Assembly: GCF_037440165.1 (NCBI RefSeq)
Contig: NZ_JBBIUQ010000002.1
Span: 124,001 to 188,000, forward strand
Source of the DNA: Ignavibacterium sp037440165
GTDB lineage: Bacteria; Bacteroidota; Ignavibacteria; Ignavibacteriales; Ignavibacteriaceae
Direction: 5' to 3'
Length of the DNA: 64,000 bases
Shown here: one piece after another, positions 45,692 through 54,709 of the stretch
Layout: every line of letters starts with the position of its first letter
Numbering within the stretch: the first letter of the stretch is position 1
Made by a program: the position numbers and the translations under genes
Notes under the pieces: model-generated
Seen by the model: only the letters and a program-made list of their open reading frames with translations
What the model was told of the DNA's origin: nothing
The model's database searches: none

Positions 45692-46064
45692 AATTGTTTA
45701 AATTTTGTAAACAAAAATAACTAATGATAATTGAATAATTGCGCAGTAAAATAAAATTACACAGTGAATATTTTTCCTGTAAATATTACTTGATAAAAAA
45801 ATCATTAAATGATATTACTTTTTTACATCAACAAGTAAAAATATTCTTTACTCATTCAGCATTTTAATCTTGCTTTTTTGTAATAATACATCAAAGTTTG
45901 TAAGCAATTCAATTTTAATTATTGCCGATAATTCTTTCTACACACAAAATTAATTTTCTGATGGTATGATACTTGCCCTGATTACAACTCGAAAAAGAAT
46001 ATTCGGCAATGATTTATTAATGTTGACGAATAAACTTTACTTAAAAACATATTAGAGGAGAAGA
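45692..46064. other. Divergent intergenic region, no gene seen
   Basis: This ~370-bp AT-rich stretch between the divergent GH13 gene and the three-gene membrane module contains no plausible gene or recognisable RNA. Only a good ribosome site (AGAGGAGA, just before 46065) can be supported; promoters for both sides must lie here. Confidence 0.5.
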
Positions 46065-47054
46065 ATGGTAACTCAAGCTGTTAAACCACCCAAAGACAAC
46101 ACAAGGGATTTTCTTAATCCTGACATTACCAATAATGAGCTTGAAAGAGAGCTTGAAGCATACACTAAATCTGCTGTCAGAAATATTCAGTTTTCTGTTG
46201 TATTCAAGCCCGCATTGATTTCATTTGCTGCATTGATACTTTCATTCTTTCTTGATTTGTCAATTGTTCCAATTCTTGGAAATGTAACAGTGGACCTTGC
46301 GCGAGCATTATTCCCGAAATGGCAGCCGGTTCAGGAGGAGATTTCACCATATAGTTTCTGGTGGCTTCCGGTTTTAACTTATGCTTTCTTTTTCTTTATG
46401 GCTTTTCTTGCATACAATAAATTAAAACTCGAAATTATCAGAACTCCGGCAAGCGCAACGATTGACAGAATAATCAGTTCTTACACAAGTGTGATTGACA
46501 GTATATCAACTGCACTGCCTTTAATTGGTGCTGCAATTCTTTTAATCAGTATTAAGCTTGGTGAAGAAATTTTTCTCGGACTTTCAGTTCCTTTTGAAGT
46601 TAAAGCTTTAATTGTGCTAGCAATTGGAAAATTGTTTGAACCTGTTCTTGATCAGCTTGGCGTAGAATTTCAGAATGTAGTTAATCATGTTGAAGATATT
46701 CGTGAAAAATATTTTTCGAGAATACAGATTGAGAATTCTAAAAATCTGATGAAGCAATTAAATCAGTTTACAGGTGGCAATACTGCAACTGCACTGAATT
46801 TATCATTAGCTGATTTGGAAAAGTATAAGCTTTTGATAGAACATTCAGCTAAACTCAGTGAAATTATGCACAAGAATTTTGCATCAATCTCAATGCTTGC
46901 AGAAAAAATTAACCAGATTGATACTGTCAGCAGTCAAAAAATTCAGGAATTAAGTACGCTTTCAAATTCTATACAGCAGGCAAGCAATTCTCTATCTGAT
47001 GAAAAAACTCTAACCGGATTAAAGTATCTCGAATCAATTGTTGTAAAGAAGTAA
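46065..47054 (+). CDS. Multi-helix membrane protein with C-terminal coiled coil, possible ExbB/PorL-like motor part
   Basis: A 329-residue protein: cytosolic head (~1-40), hydrophobic segments near 45-65, 105-125, 155-180 and 185-200, then a long helical tail (~210-329) with coiled-coil character. TPASATIDRIISSYTSVIDSISTALPLIGAAILL recalls the ExbB/TolQ/MotA pattern in which a helix-helix hairpin carries the ion path, though similarity is weak. In T9SS the PorL protein (two helices plus cytosolic helical tail) pairs with PorM. The next gene looks PorM-like at its N-terminus. Assignment as a motor stator is inference. Confidence 0.55.
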   Translation: MVTQAVKPPKDNTRDFLNPDITNNELERELEAYTKSAVRNIQFSVVFKPALISFAALILSFFLDLSIVPILGNVTVDLARALFPKWQPVQEEISPYSFWWLPVLTYAFFFFMAFLAYNKLKLEIIRTPASATIDRIISSYTSVIDSISTALPLIGAAILLISIKLGEEIFLGLSVPFEVKALIVLAIGKLFEPVLDQLGVEFQNVVNHVEDIREKYFSRIQIENSKNLMKQLNQFTGGNTATALNLSLADLEKYKLLIEHSAKLSEIMHKNFASISMLAEKINQIDTVSSQKIQELSTLSNSIQQASNSLSDEKTLTGLKYLESIVVKK

Positions 47055-47063
47055 GAGAGTAAA

Positions 47064-48011
47064 ATGATTTACAAAAACCGAGATAGCAAATTCGTTATTT
47101 ACCAGGTGCTTTACATTTTTGTGATTACAGTACTTGCTCTTAAAGGAGCTGATTTAGATTTACGCAGGGTTGCTCTTGAAGAAGAAACTGTTGATAAAAA
47201 AGTTCGGGATTCGTTAGTAACACTGATTGATTCATTGTATGCACTTGGTTTGAAGTTCGATATAAAGATTGACCAAAATCTTCCCGTAGAAAATGAAGAA
47301 CTTAAAAAGAAGTTAGCTTCATTAAATCAGAAACTTCAGGATGTACAAACAAAACTTCAGGAAATACCTCAGCCAAAAGAAGAAGAGCCTGTTGTTGAAG
47401 AACAAACATTAATGCCGATGCCGATTTCTTCGAAACAGACATTTATTCAGTATACCTGGAATGTTGCATCAAACTCTGGTAACGTTCCTGTGGAAATTTA
47501 TGATCCTCGAGACAGAAGTAAACCTATTGTGGTTATTCCTGCAGGACAAGAAAGAAAATTTGATTTAACCGACCAGACAGAAGTCGTAGTAAAATTCGGT
47601 TCACAGGAAGATAGGATAAAAGTAATTCTTAATAAACCTCCTGAAATAAAGATTGAAAAAGTTACAACTAAAATGAATGCGCGTGATATTTATGTTCAGG
47701 AATTGCAGCGTATAACTGTATTCAAAGTAACGGTAATAGACAACAGACCTGATCAGTTAAAGATTAGTTGGAATGGTCCAATAAGTGTCACTGGGCCTGT
47801 TAAAGACAGCAACGGAAATCTGATTTACAATGTTTCATTGAAGATTGCTTCAACATCATCTGCATTTGACGATTGGTTAGATAAGAACGGAAATCTTCGT
47901 GAATCAGATGGAAGATACAAAGTAAACTTTTTCTTCACTGCTGTTGATGAAAGAACTAAAGATCGCGTTCAGGTAGGTGATTCATTTTTCTTCACAGATT
48001 TTTCAAAGTAA
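47064..48011 (+). CDS. Single-span periplasmic protein, possible PorM/GldM-like
   Basis: A 315-residue protein with one N-terminal transmembrane helix (~11-30, VIYQVLYIFVITVLALKGAD), a helical stretch with coiled coil (~70-105) and a beta-rich periplasmic part (~125-315). The N-terminal segment resembles GldM/PorM, whose helix reads similarly (Y-L-V-L-T-A-x-L-A-L). It is shorter than PorM (~510). It lies 9 bp after the preceding membrane protein and 20 bp before an outer-membrane protein, so all three are one operon. Role unproven. Confidence 0.55.
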   Translation: MIYKNRDSKFVIYQVLYIFVITVLALKGADLDLRRVALEEETVDKKVRDSLVTLIDSLYALGLKFDIKIDQNLPVENEELKKKLASLNQKLQDVQTKLQEIPQPKEEEPVVEEQTLMPMPISSKQTFIQYTWNVASNSGNVPVEIYDPRDRSKPIVVIPAGQERKFDLTDQTEVVVKFGSQEDRIKVILNKPPEIKIEKVTTKMNARDIYVQELQRITVFKVTVIDNRPDQLKISWNGPISVTGPVKDSNGNLIYNVSLKIASTSSAFDDWLDKNGNLRESDGRYKVNFFFTAVDERTKDRVQVGDSFFFTDFSK

Positions 48012-48031
48012 AATAATCAGGTGAAACTTAT

Positions 48032-49204
48032 ATGAAAAAAACTGTTCTGATTTCTGCTGTGTTGTTTATCATTTCATCTTTCTTTCTGAGTTTGTCATTT
48101 GCTCAGCAAGAAGATGAACAAATCAGGTATTACCAGATGGAGCCGCTTGATGACAGCTTATTTATTCAGATTCAGGAAGCTCTGTTTATCGATCCGCCTG
48201 ATCCAAAAGCAGAAATAATAGTTGACCTGAGAGATGCCAATAATCAAACTATTTCAATTAAGGGCGCTTTATATCCAATGCTTGCATTGCAGCCGGAACT
48301 ACGTGCAAGAATCGTTACCTATCCATTCAAGATTAATCTTGAAGAAGATATTCACTATGGAAGTGTTTTCACACGTGTTATTGAGAAAATAAGATTTGGA
48401 AAGGTTCTTCAACCTCCAACGAAAACTCAAATCTCCCCCACACTCGGATATATCAATCCGTTTCTTCAGCTACAAGGAGGAGAAAGACTTGGAGTTTCGT
48501 TAAAACAGGATGTTGGATTGTCTTTTGGTTTTGGAACTCCTTACTCCGGTCCGCTTGAAACAAATTTCTTCGAAGCGAATTTTCATATCCTCGGAGTTCG
48601 TGCAGGTATGTTCAATCATATTGATGCAATGATTGAACCTATCAAAGAGCAAAATCATAATAATCTGATTTTCAGTCAGGGATTTCAGGTTTATTACACA
48701 ATTCCTTTCGGAAACTTTTTCGAATTCGGTTATCTGAAAGCAACAACTGAAATAGGACAGCAAAAATTAAACAGCTACCTAAAACCAACCGTAGGGACAG
48801 TTGTATTGAATGATGATGGCTCCATTAAATATCAGGCAAGAGTAATTCACAACAACGATTCTTACCTCAACTGGGAATTTCGCTATCCTGTATCAGTACT
48901 AGGCTCAACAAGAGGTAAAGTTTATGTTGCAAAATTTTTAGATGAATTTCATTTCGGATTTGGGTTCAGAGAAATGTCGCTTGCCGGAAGCACCTTTGAT
49001 TTACAATTTGATGCAATGCCTTCAAGTAAATACAGACAACCTCAGTATAATATCAATTTGCTTGTGCAGAAAATAATGGAAGGATGGGGCTTTAGTGCAT
49101 TTGCAATTGGACCTTCAGCAAGTATTTCCAGAACTGATGCAGGCAAAATCGGTTTTACAAAAATATTTGTAAACCTCAGATTTAAACTTGGCACTTCGTT
49201 CTGA
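48032..49204 (+). CDS. Outer-membrane beta-barrel protein, third gene of the module
   Basis: A 390-residue protein with a signal peptide (cleaved near SFAQ). Residues ~20-130 form a non-barrel region (DPPDPKAEIIVDLRDANN), followed by a barrel with repeated aromatic strands (LGYINPFLQLQGG, FGFGTPYSGP, FFEFGYLKATTEIG, FGFGFREM) ending in FVNLRFKLGTSF. No named family recognised. With the two upstream genes it could form an envelope-spanning complex. A terminator follows. Confidence 0.6.
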   Translation: MKKTVLISAVLFIISSFFLSLSFAQQEDEQIRYYQMEPLDDSLFIQIQEALFIDPPDPKAEIIVDLRDANNQTISIKGALYPMLALQPELRARIVTYPFKINLEEDIHYGSVFTRVIEKIRFGKVLQPPTKTQISPTLGYINPFLQLQGGERLGVSLKQDVGLSFGFGTPYSGPLETNFFEANFHILGVRAGMFNHIDAMIEPIKEQNHNNLIFSQGFQVYYTIPFGNFFEFGYLKATTEIGQQKLNSYLKPTVGTVVLNDDGSIKYQARVIHNNDSYLNWEFRYPVSVLGSTRGKVYVAKFLDEFHFGFGFREMSLAGSTFDLQFDAMPSSKYRQPQYNINLLVQKIMEGWGFSAFAIGPSASISRTDAGKIGFTKIFVNLRFKLGTSF

Positions 49205-49228
49205 TTTTACATTTTTATTCTCTCAAAC

Positions 49229-49256
49229 GCCCCGTTCATTCGCGGGGCTTTTTTAT
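49229..49256 (+). terminator. Rho-independent terminator
   Basis: GC-rich stem GCCCCG / CGGGGC followed by a T run, just after the barrel gene. The downstream ORF begins in the T run, so it needs its own promoter or read-through. Confidence 0.88.
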
Positions 49257-49285
49257 TTATGTTTGTTCAAAAAATATTTCTGTTT

Positions 49286-50035
49286 ATGAAAGAATCAATC
49301 ATTCTCTGGTTAAGTTCACTTGTAATAGTGTTTTTATTATCATACTTCAAATCGGTATTTGGTGAGTACTATCCAATTACCAGCACATTTTCTGTAAATG
49401 GACAAAAAGTCTCTTACAAGCTCGATAAATATGAATCCGGTGATACTTATAAGCTGATAATTAGAAGCGACTACAAAGAATTAGAAGGTGAATTGATAAT
49501 CAACTCGGATAAATCAAAAAATCATTCAATCAAACTTCAGAAAGACAGAGATATTCTATTTGCAGAGATTAGAAAAAAGGATGTTGGGAGTAAATTTAGT
49601 TATTACATCCAATTAAAGTCTGAAGACAGAAATTATCGCTTACCTTCAAATAATATTGTTGAATTCACTTTCTTCGGCAAAATTCCCGATATGGTTAACG
49701 GACTTTATATAATTTTCCTTTACACTGGATTGATTCTGATTGTCCGAAGCGGATTAGAAATATTCAAGACAAACCGAAGAACAAAAAACTATCTGGTTAT
49801 TACTTCAATAGTTTTAATAACTCTTCTGATGATGATAAATCCACTTTATCTTTCCTATAAATTTGATTATATAAATAAAACTATACCACCGATTCAAAAC
49901 TTATTCCCTATTCATCTGCTTTTAATAGTTTTATTATGGATTGCTACTACAGTTTATGTTTTCATAAAGAAGAAAGACAAACCACTCGGGTTGATTACAT
50001 CTATTTTATGTTTGCTGATATATTTATTCAGTTAA
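49286..50035 (+). CDS. Hypothetical membrane protein
   Basis: A ~249-residue protein: one N-terminal hydrophobic segment, an extracytoplasmic beta domain (~30-145), then four predicted helices at ~145-165, 175-195, 210-230 and 235-249. No family recognised. An in-frame ATG at 49259 exists but lies within the preceding terminator T run; the ATG at 49286 is preferred with low certainty. Its 3' end overlaps the convergent phosphatase gene by 12 bp. Confidence 0.55.
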   Translation: MKESIILWLSSLVIVFLLSYFKSVFGEYYPITSTFSVNGQKVSYKLDKYESGDTYKLIIRSDYKELEGELIINSDKSKNHSIKLQKDRDILFAEIRKKDVGSKFSYYIQLKSEDRNYRLPSNNIVEFTFFGKIPDMVNGLYIIFLYTGLILIVRSGLEIFKTNRRTKNYLVITSIVLITLLMMINPLYLSYKFDYINKTIPPIQNLFPIHLLLIVLLWIATTVYVFIKKKDKPLGLITSILCLLIYLFS

Positions 50036-50788
50036 AATTCTCACGACTTCCACATGAATTTTTGGAGATGCGGCAATAATGCTGTTCCCTTTAACAGGAT
50101 CATCTCCGTGATAATCCGTTATTATCCCTCCAGCACCATTTATGATTGGTATTAAAGCCATCGAATCCCAGACAGACATGATCGGATCAATCATAATATC
50201 TGCAAATCCTGTTGCAAGAAGATAATAACCATAACAATCTCCCCAGTTTCTGTAAAGCCAAACAGAATTAATTAACTTGTCAAACTTTTTAGCATTCTGA
50301 TATTTTTTAATGTTAAGATGATCAGTAGTAAGCATTACACACTCAGACAAAGAAGACAATTCTCTTACTCTAACTATGTTTCCATTAAGTAAACAAATAT
50401 TGTTATCTCCTATAAGGAATTCATTCAACACTGGATGATTAATAACTCCAAGTACTGGCTGATTTTTATAAAGAAGTGAAATTAAAGTTCCGAAAGAGAG
50501 TGCTCCGCAAATAAAACTTTTAGTTCCGTCAATAGGATCTAAAACCCAAACAAAATCTGCATCATGATTTTCCTGACCGAATTCTTCGCCGATAATTCCG
50601 TGTTCAGGAAATTCCTTTTTTATAAGATTTCTCATCACTTCTTCTGATTTTTTATCTGCAATTGTAACCGGCGAATTATCAGCTTTGCTTTTCACATCGA
50701 TTTGCTTTCTAAAATATCCTTTTATTATATCTGAACTCTGTTTTGCAAGAATTTGACAAAATGGTTCGAATTCTTTTAGAAAGTTCAT
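50024..50788 (-). CDS. Inositol monophosphatase-family (HisN-like) phosphatase
   Basis: A 254-residue lithium-sensitive phosphatase fold enzyme. Metal-binding motifs: GEEFG, WVLDPIDGTKSFICG and, near the C-terminus, SVWDSMALIPII. The pattern matches HisN-type histidinol-phosphate phosphatases as well as inositol monophosphatases, so the substrate is undecided. The ATG at 50788 is preceded by AAGGTG; the upstream ATG at 50833 gives a non-homologous leader. It overlaps the neighbouring convergent gene by 12 bp. Confidence 0.88.
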   Translation of the reverse strand: MNFLKEFEPFCQILAKQSSDIIKGYFRKQIDVKSKADNSPVTIADKKSEEVMRNLIKKEFPEHGIIGEEFGQENHDADFVWVLDPIDGTKSFICGALSFGTLISLLYKNQPVLGVINHPVLNEFLIGDNNICLLNGNIVRVRELSSLSECVMLTTDHLNIKKYQNAKKFDKLINSVWLYRNWGDCYGYYLLATGFADIMIDPIMSVWDSMALIPIINGAGGIITDYHGDDPVKGNSIIAASPKIHVEVVRILTE

Positions 50789-50912
50789 ATTACACCTTAA
50801 TAAAATTCTTTTGCTGAAAAAATAAGTATTCATATATTAGAAGCCCAAATTAAAACTTGCTATAGAGCAGTTTTACTCAGTTCTTCAAAAGTCCTGTCAT
50901 AATAATTTTGCC

Positions 50913-50999
50913 GGAGAGGTGGCAGAGTGGTTGAATGCGGCGGTCTTGAAAACCGTTGAGGATTCATGTCCTCCGGGGGTTCGAATCCCTCCCTCTCCG
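50913..50999 (+). tRNA. tRNA-Ser (anticodon UGA)
   Basis: An 87-nt class II tRNA. Acceptor stem GGAGAGG / CCTCTCC, anticodon loop CTTGAAA with TGA at 50947-50949, long variable arm (GAGGATTCATGTCCTC) and T-loop GTTCGAATC. The gene does not encode CCA. It is directly followed by the GIY-YIG gene, 3 bp after the discriminator base. Confidence 0.97.
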
Positions 51000-51002
51000 C
51001 AA

Positions 51003-51248
51003 GTGAAATTTTATATTTACATACTTAAGAGTCAGAAATTCAATCGTTACTATTACGGTCATTCTCAAAACTTGTCTGAAAGATTGAAGATTCACAATTA
51101 CGGCAAAGTCCGTTCTACAAAAGCTTTTCGTCCCTGGGTTATTCATTACTTTGAATCTTTCAGCACCAAGTCTGAAGCTTACAGAAGAGAGTTATTCTTC
51201 AAGAGCGCAGAAGGTAAAAAATGGTTGAGATCAAACAATATTATCTGA
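51003..51248 (+). CDS. GIY-YIG nuclease gene inserted behind tRNA-Ser
   Basis: An 81-residue single-domain GIY-YIG (URI-like) protein. Start GTG at 51003 yields MKFYIYILKSQ, matching the family start (Y-x-Y-I-L-x-S); NRYYYGHSQNLSERLKIHN and PWVIHYFESFSTKSEAYRRE carry the expected YYG, R and E residues. A longer open frame runs upstream into the tRNA and is spurious. Its TGA stop (51246-51248) overlaps the first base triplet of a repeat of the tRNA 3' half. It lies between tRNA and repeat with nothing else, as a mobile or homing gene would. Confidence 0.85.
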   Translation: MKFYIYILKSQKFNRYYYGHSQNLSERLKIHNYGKVRSTKAFRPWVIHYFESFSTKSEAYRRELFFKSAEGKKWLRSNNII

Positions 51249-51307
51249 GGATTTACGTCCTTCGGGGGTTCTGCAAAGCATCCTTCGGAGAATCCCTCCC
51301 TCTCCGC
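51246..51307 (+). repeat. Partial copy of the tRNA-Ser 3' half
   Basis: This repeats tRNA-Ser bases 50957-51000. A first block of 26 bp (51246-51271) copies the end of the anticodon region, variable arm and T-stem with three transitions; a second block of 18 bp (51290-51307) is identical to the tRNA 3' end. Between them 18 extra bases are inserted in the T-loop, forming a longer hairpin. It flanks the GIY-YIG gene opposite the intact tRNA, as an attachment-like direct repeat. Confidence 0.85.
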
Positions 51308-51502
51308 TGGTTAAATCAATTTAGAATTTATTTCTCATTCGTCAACAAAAACATTGAAAACTCCTTCAAATTTTTACCCGTTTCTTGTAGAAATAATAAA
51401 AGTAATTTCATAATTTTACTTGCAGGAAATTATCACTCTATAACAGGGCATTCATAAAATAAAATTTACTATCAACTTTCATTAACATCATAAGAGGCTC
51501 AT

Positions 51503-54500
51503 ATGAAAAAACTACTTACTTCTCTTTTCATTCTAATTTTTGTGGGGATAGGTTTCTCGCAGGTTACCACTCTGTGGGAGAAATCTGCTGCTAATGCAAG
51601 TCTTCCAAGTTGGTTTTCAACAACACTTAGTACTGAAAGAGGATTTGGTTATGGTCTGGTTAATGGAAATCATCGTCTTTACATTCCAAGCCGCAATGTT
51701 GGAAACTTCATTTACATATACAACGCTCTTACCGGTGACTCAGTTGGAACACTCTCAAATGCCGGAATGACCGGAGGTACATTTCCAATAAATGATGTCG
51801 GGGTTTCAAATGATGGAGTAATTTTCGTTTGTAACCTGACAACAAATGCAAACACAAGTCCGTTCAAAGTTTACAGATATTCTACAGAGTTAGATACTCC
51901 TGTTGTGGTAATTAATTATACTGCCACTGCTGCTGCACGCTTAGGAGACAAGTTCACAGTAACCGGTTCAGCTTCAGACAAATCACTAACTATTTGGGCT
52001 GCATCAGCTAACACACAGGAATTGTATAAGTTCACTACCACAGATAACGGTACTACCTTCACCGCAAGCATCATTCCTTTGGGAGGACTTTCTGGTACTT
52101 CTTTTGGCTCAGCTTCAGTTGGTCCGATTGATTCAAATTTTTATTGGAATGCAACAGGATTAAATCCAAATAAATATAATGCTGATGGCTCAGTTGTTGA
52201 GACTGTCCCGGGTTCCGTAGTTGTAACTGGTTCTAATTCAATCAGATACTTAACAAAAATTATTGGCGATGAATATTTTGTAACCTTTGCTTTTGGAAGC
52301 GGTAATGAAAATGGAAGAGTTGTTAAAGTACCTGGCGGTGATCCTGCTCTTGCAACACTGGTTGGAACAACAACAACTTTAGGAACTAATACAAATGGGA
52401 TCGGTGCTGGTGATGTTGAAGTTAGAAAATTAAGTAAATATCTATATCAGGTTTTTGTATTAAGTTCAAACAATGGATTTGGTGCTTATCAGGTTGACTT
52501 AACACCAACACTCTCGGGAGATTATTACATTGGTGCACCAGGAACTGGTCCTAGTGGTTCTAATCCTAATTTTGCTACATTAGGCGAAGCATTCGATGTT
52601 ATTTATGATGCAACAATTGCAGGAGATTGTAATTTCTATATTACAAGTGATATAACTGAGCCAAATATCGGAAGTGGAATTGGTTTAGCAAAGGATCCTG
52701 GTGCTTTTAACTTAACTTTCAAACCATTTACAGGAGTTCAACCAGTAATTACACTTAACTACCCGGCAGATGCAAATTCAGGACCTTCCGGTGCTATGAT
52801 CATCGGAATTCCAACAAGAGGAAATATTTCCTGGGATAGTTTGAAAACTACCAGAAATATTGTCATCGATGGTTCAAATACAGTTGGAGGAACGACGAGA
52901 GATTTAACATTCCAGACAGCTTTAACTGCTCATCGAAATGCTATGCCGTTAGTGATTGTCGGCGATGTTGCAAACATTGTAGTTAAAAACACAAATATTT
53001 ATTACAGACCACAAACTGTAAGCACAGCAGGAAACTTGTTTATTGGTGCTGTAATGGTTCGTTCAAGAAATTATCTTGGACAAGATTGGGTTCCTCACGA
53101 TATTGTTTTCGAAAACAATCATCTGAGTGGAAACTTTGATGGAGTAGCACAAAATGCGCAAGGTTATGGTTGTTTTCAGAGCACTACTCCATTACCTGCT
53201 ACTTATCCGTATAATATTACACTCAACGGAAACCTTATTGAAGGTAAAAGAAGAGGCGTTGCATTATACAGAGCAGGGAGCCATACTATTTCAAACAATG
53301 AGATAAAGCTTAACCAAAATATTGCTGCTAATACTACAAATGAAGCCATATATGCAGTTGATGTTGATACAGGTTCTGTAGTAAATATTTACAACAATAA
53401 AATTTCACAGGTTTCTTCAATCACTAATGCTGCAAGCAGTGGTAATGCAGCAATCAGCATAGAAACTTTTGGAACATATAATGTTTACAATAATTTCATT
53501 TATGGGTTCAATCTTACTGCGACTAATCCAACAGCATATTTGTATGGTATAAAAAATTCATCTGCCAACGCAACTTTGAACTGCTATTTCAACTCTATTC
53601 ATATGAATGATATTTCCGTTTCCGGAACAATCACCTATAATGGATTACTGATTTCAAATGGAACTAACGATATTAAAAACAATATAGTTGTTTCAAGTGA
53701 GCAGGATTTTGTTTCTTACTGCATCAACAGACCAGGAACAACAGGTACACTTACATCTGATTATAACGACTTTTATGCTGTCAGCTCTACAAATGGTAAT
53801 GTTGGTTTTTGGAACACTGCAGCAACACAATCATTAATTGACTGGCAAACTGCTTCAGGACAAGATGCAAACAGTATCAATGCAGATCCATTATTTGTTT
53901 CCGGAACAGATTTACACTTATCCTCATTATCCACTCCTGTGCTTGGAGAAGGTGTAGCAATTCCCGGTATTACGACTGACTTTGATGGTGAAACCCGAGA
54001 TTCAATTCCTGAAATTGGTGCTGATGAATTCCCAGGAATAATTCCTGTTGAATTGACTTCTTTTGCAGCTAATGTTTCAGATGGAAAAGTTAAGCTTTCC
54101 TGGACTACAGCTTCAGAAAAGAATAACCGCGGATTTGAAATACAGAGAAGTAATGGTAGTGAGTTTAGTACTTTGACTTTTGTTGAAGGAAAAGGAACTA
54201 CAACAGAAAGACAATCATACAGCTTTGTTGATGATAATCCGGGATTTGGAGTTGTTAAGTATCGCCTGAAACAGATTGATTTCAATGGAACATACACTTA
54301 TTCAAATGTAATTGAGGTTGATGTTACATCACCAATGACTTTTGATCTCGCACAGAACTATCCAAATCCGTTCAATCCAACAACTACAATCAGATATACA
54401 ATTGCAAAAGCTGCAAATGTGAGTCTGGTTATTTACAATGTACTAGGCGAAGAAATTCTTACACTTGTCAATAATCAGTTCACTGAACCGGGTATTTACA

Positions 54501-54601
54501 ATGTAGTTTTCGATGCATCAAATCTTGCAAGTGGAACTTATATCTACAGATTAACAGCTGATGAATTTGTAATGACAAAGAAGATGGTTCTTACTAAGTA
54601 A
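51503..54601 (+). CDS. Large secreted T9SS cargo protein with beta-helix
   Basis: A 1032-residue protein. Signal peptide (MKKLLTSLFILIFVGIGFSQ); ~25-340 beta-propeller-like repeats resembling DUF4623-type; ~350-830 right-handed parallel beta-helix rich in Asn and Gly (NIVVKNTNIYYR, NNHLSGNFDG, NYNNKI-like turns); ~850-940 a fibronectin-III-like domain (VELTSFAANVSDGKVKLSWTT); ~950-1032 a type A T9SS sorting domain (LAQNYPNPFNPTTTIRY, LASGTYIYRL, MTKKMVL). It is exported and then delivered to the cell surface or medium. The catalytic role, if any, is unknown; beta-helices often bind or cleave polysaccharide. Confidence 0.9.
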   Translation: MKKLLTSLFILIFVGIGFSQVTTLWEKSAANASLPSWFSTTLSTERGFGYGLVNGNHRLYIPSRNVGNFIYIYNALTGDSVGTLSNAGMTGGTFPINDVGVSNDGVIFVCNLTTNANTSPFKVYRYSTELDTPVVVINYTATAAARLGDKFTVTGSASDKSLTIWAASANTQELYKFTTTDNGTTFTASIIPLGGLSGTSFGSASVGPIDSNFYWNATGLNPNKYNADGSVVETVPGSVVVTGSNSIRYLTKIIGDEYFVTFAFGSGNENGRVVKVPGGDPALATLVGTTTTLGTNTNGIGAGDVEVRKLSKYLYQVFVLSSNNGFGAYQVDLTPTLSGDYYIGAPGTGPSGSNPNFATLGEAFDVIYDATIAGDCNFYITSDITEPNIGSGIGLAKDPGAFNLTFKPFTGVQPVITLNYPADANSGPSGAMIIGIPTRGNISWDSLKTTRNIVIDGSNTVGGTTRDLTFQTALTAHRNAMPLVIVGDVANIVVKNTNIYYRPQTVSTAGNLFIGAVMVRSRNYLGQDWVPHDIVFENNHLSGNFDGVAQNAQGYGCFQSTTPLPATYPYNITLNGNLIEGKRRGVALYRAGSHTISNNEIKLNQNIAANTTNEAIYAVDVDTGSVVNIYNNKISQVSSITNAASSGNAAISIETFGTYNVYNNFIYGFNLTATNPTAYLYGIKNSSANATLNCYFNSIHMNDISVSGTITYNGLLISNGTNDIKNNIVVSSEQDFVSYCINRPGTTGTLTSDYNDFYAVSSTNGNVGFWNTAATQSLIDWQTASGQDANSINADPLFVSGTDLHLSSLSTPVLGEGVAIPGITTDFDGETRDSIPEIGADEFPGIIPVELTSFAANVSDGKVKLSWTTASEKNNRGFEIQRSNGSEFSTLTFVEGKGTTTERQSYSFVDDNPGFGVVKYRLKQIDFNGTYTYSNVIEVDVTSPMTFDLAQNYPNPFNPTTTIRYTIAKAANVSLVIYNVLGEEILTLVNNQFTEPGIYNVVFDASNLASGTYIYRLTADEFVMTKKMVLTK

Positions 54602-54615
54602 GAAATAGAGTTTCT

Positions 54616-54650
54616 GCAGCACTTGTGAATTATTTGTGCTGCAAGTTTTT
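54616..54650 (+). terminator. Rho-independent terminator
   Basis: Perfect 7-bp stem GCAGCAC / GTGCTGC with a 13-base loop, then AAGTTTTTATT, directly after the T9SS cargo gene. Confidence 0.8.
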
Positions 54651-54660
54651 ATTCATAACA

Positions 54661-54685
54661 AAAGGCGAGTTCAATACTCGCCTTT
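54661..54685 (-). terminator. Terminator of the S9 peptidase gene
   Basis: Stem AAAGGCGAGT / ACTCGCCTTT with a 5-base loop; on the minus strand the stem is followed by TTTTGTTAT. It lies 25 bp past the stop of the S9 peptidase gene and can act in both directions. Confidence 0.75.
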
Positions 54686-54709
54686 ATTATTTATTGAATT
54701 AGTATAGTT

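Noticed and set aside
50919..51248. 109-codon open frame beginning inside tRNA-Ser and continuing into the GIY-YIG domain
   Set aside because: The first 28 codons are the tRNA itself; the nuclease starts at the GTG after the tRNA, where the family's N-terminal strand begins.
53773..54297. Minus-strand 174-codon frame within the T9SS cargo gene
   Set aside because: The plus strand carries the fibronectin-like and sorting domains; the antisense frame has no recognisable features.
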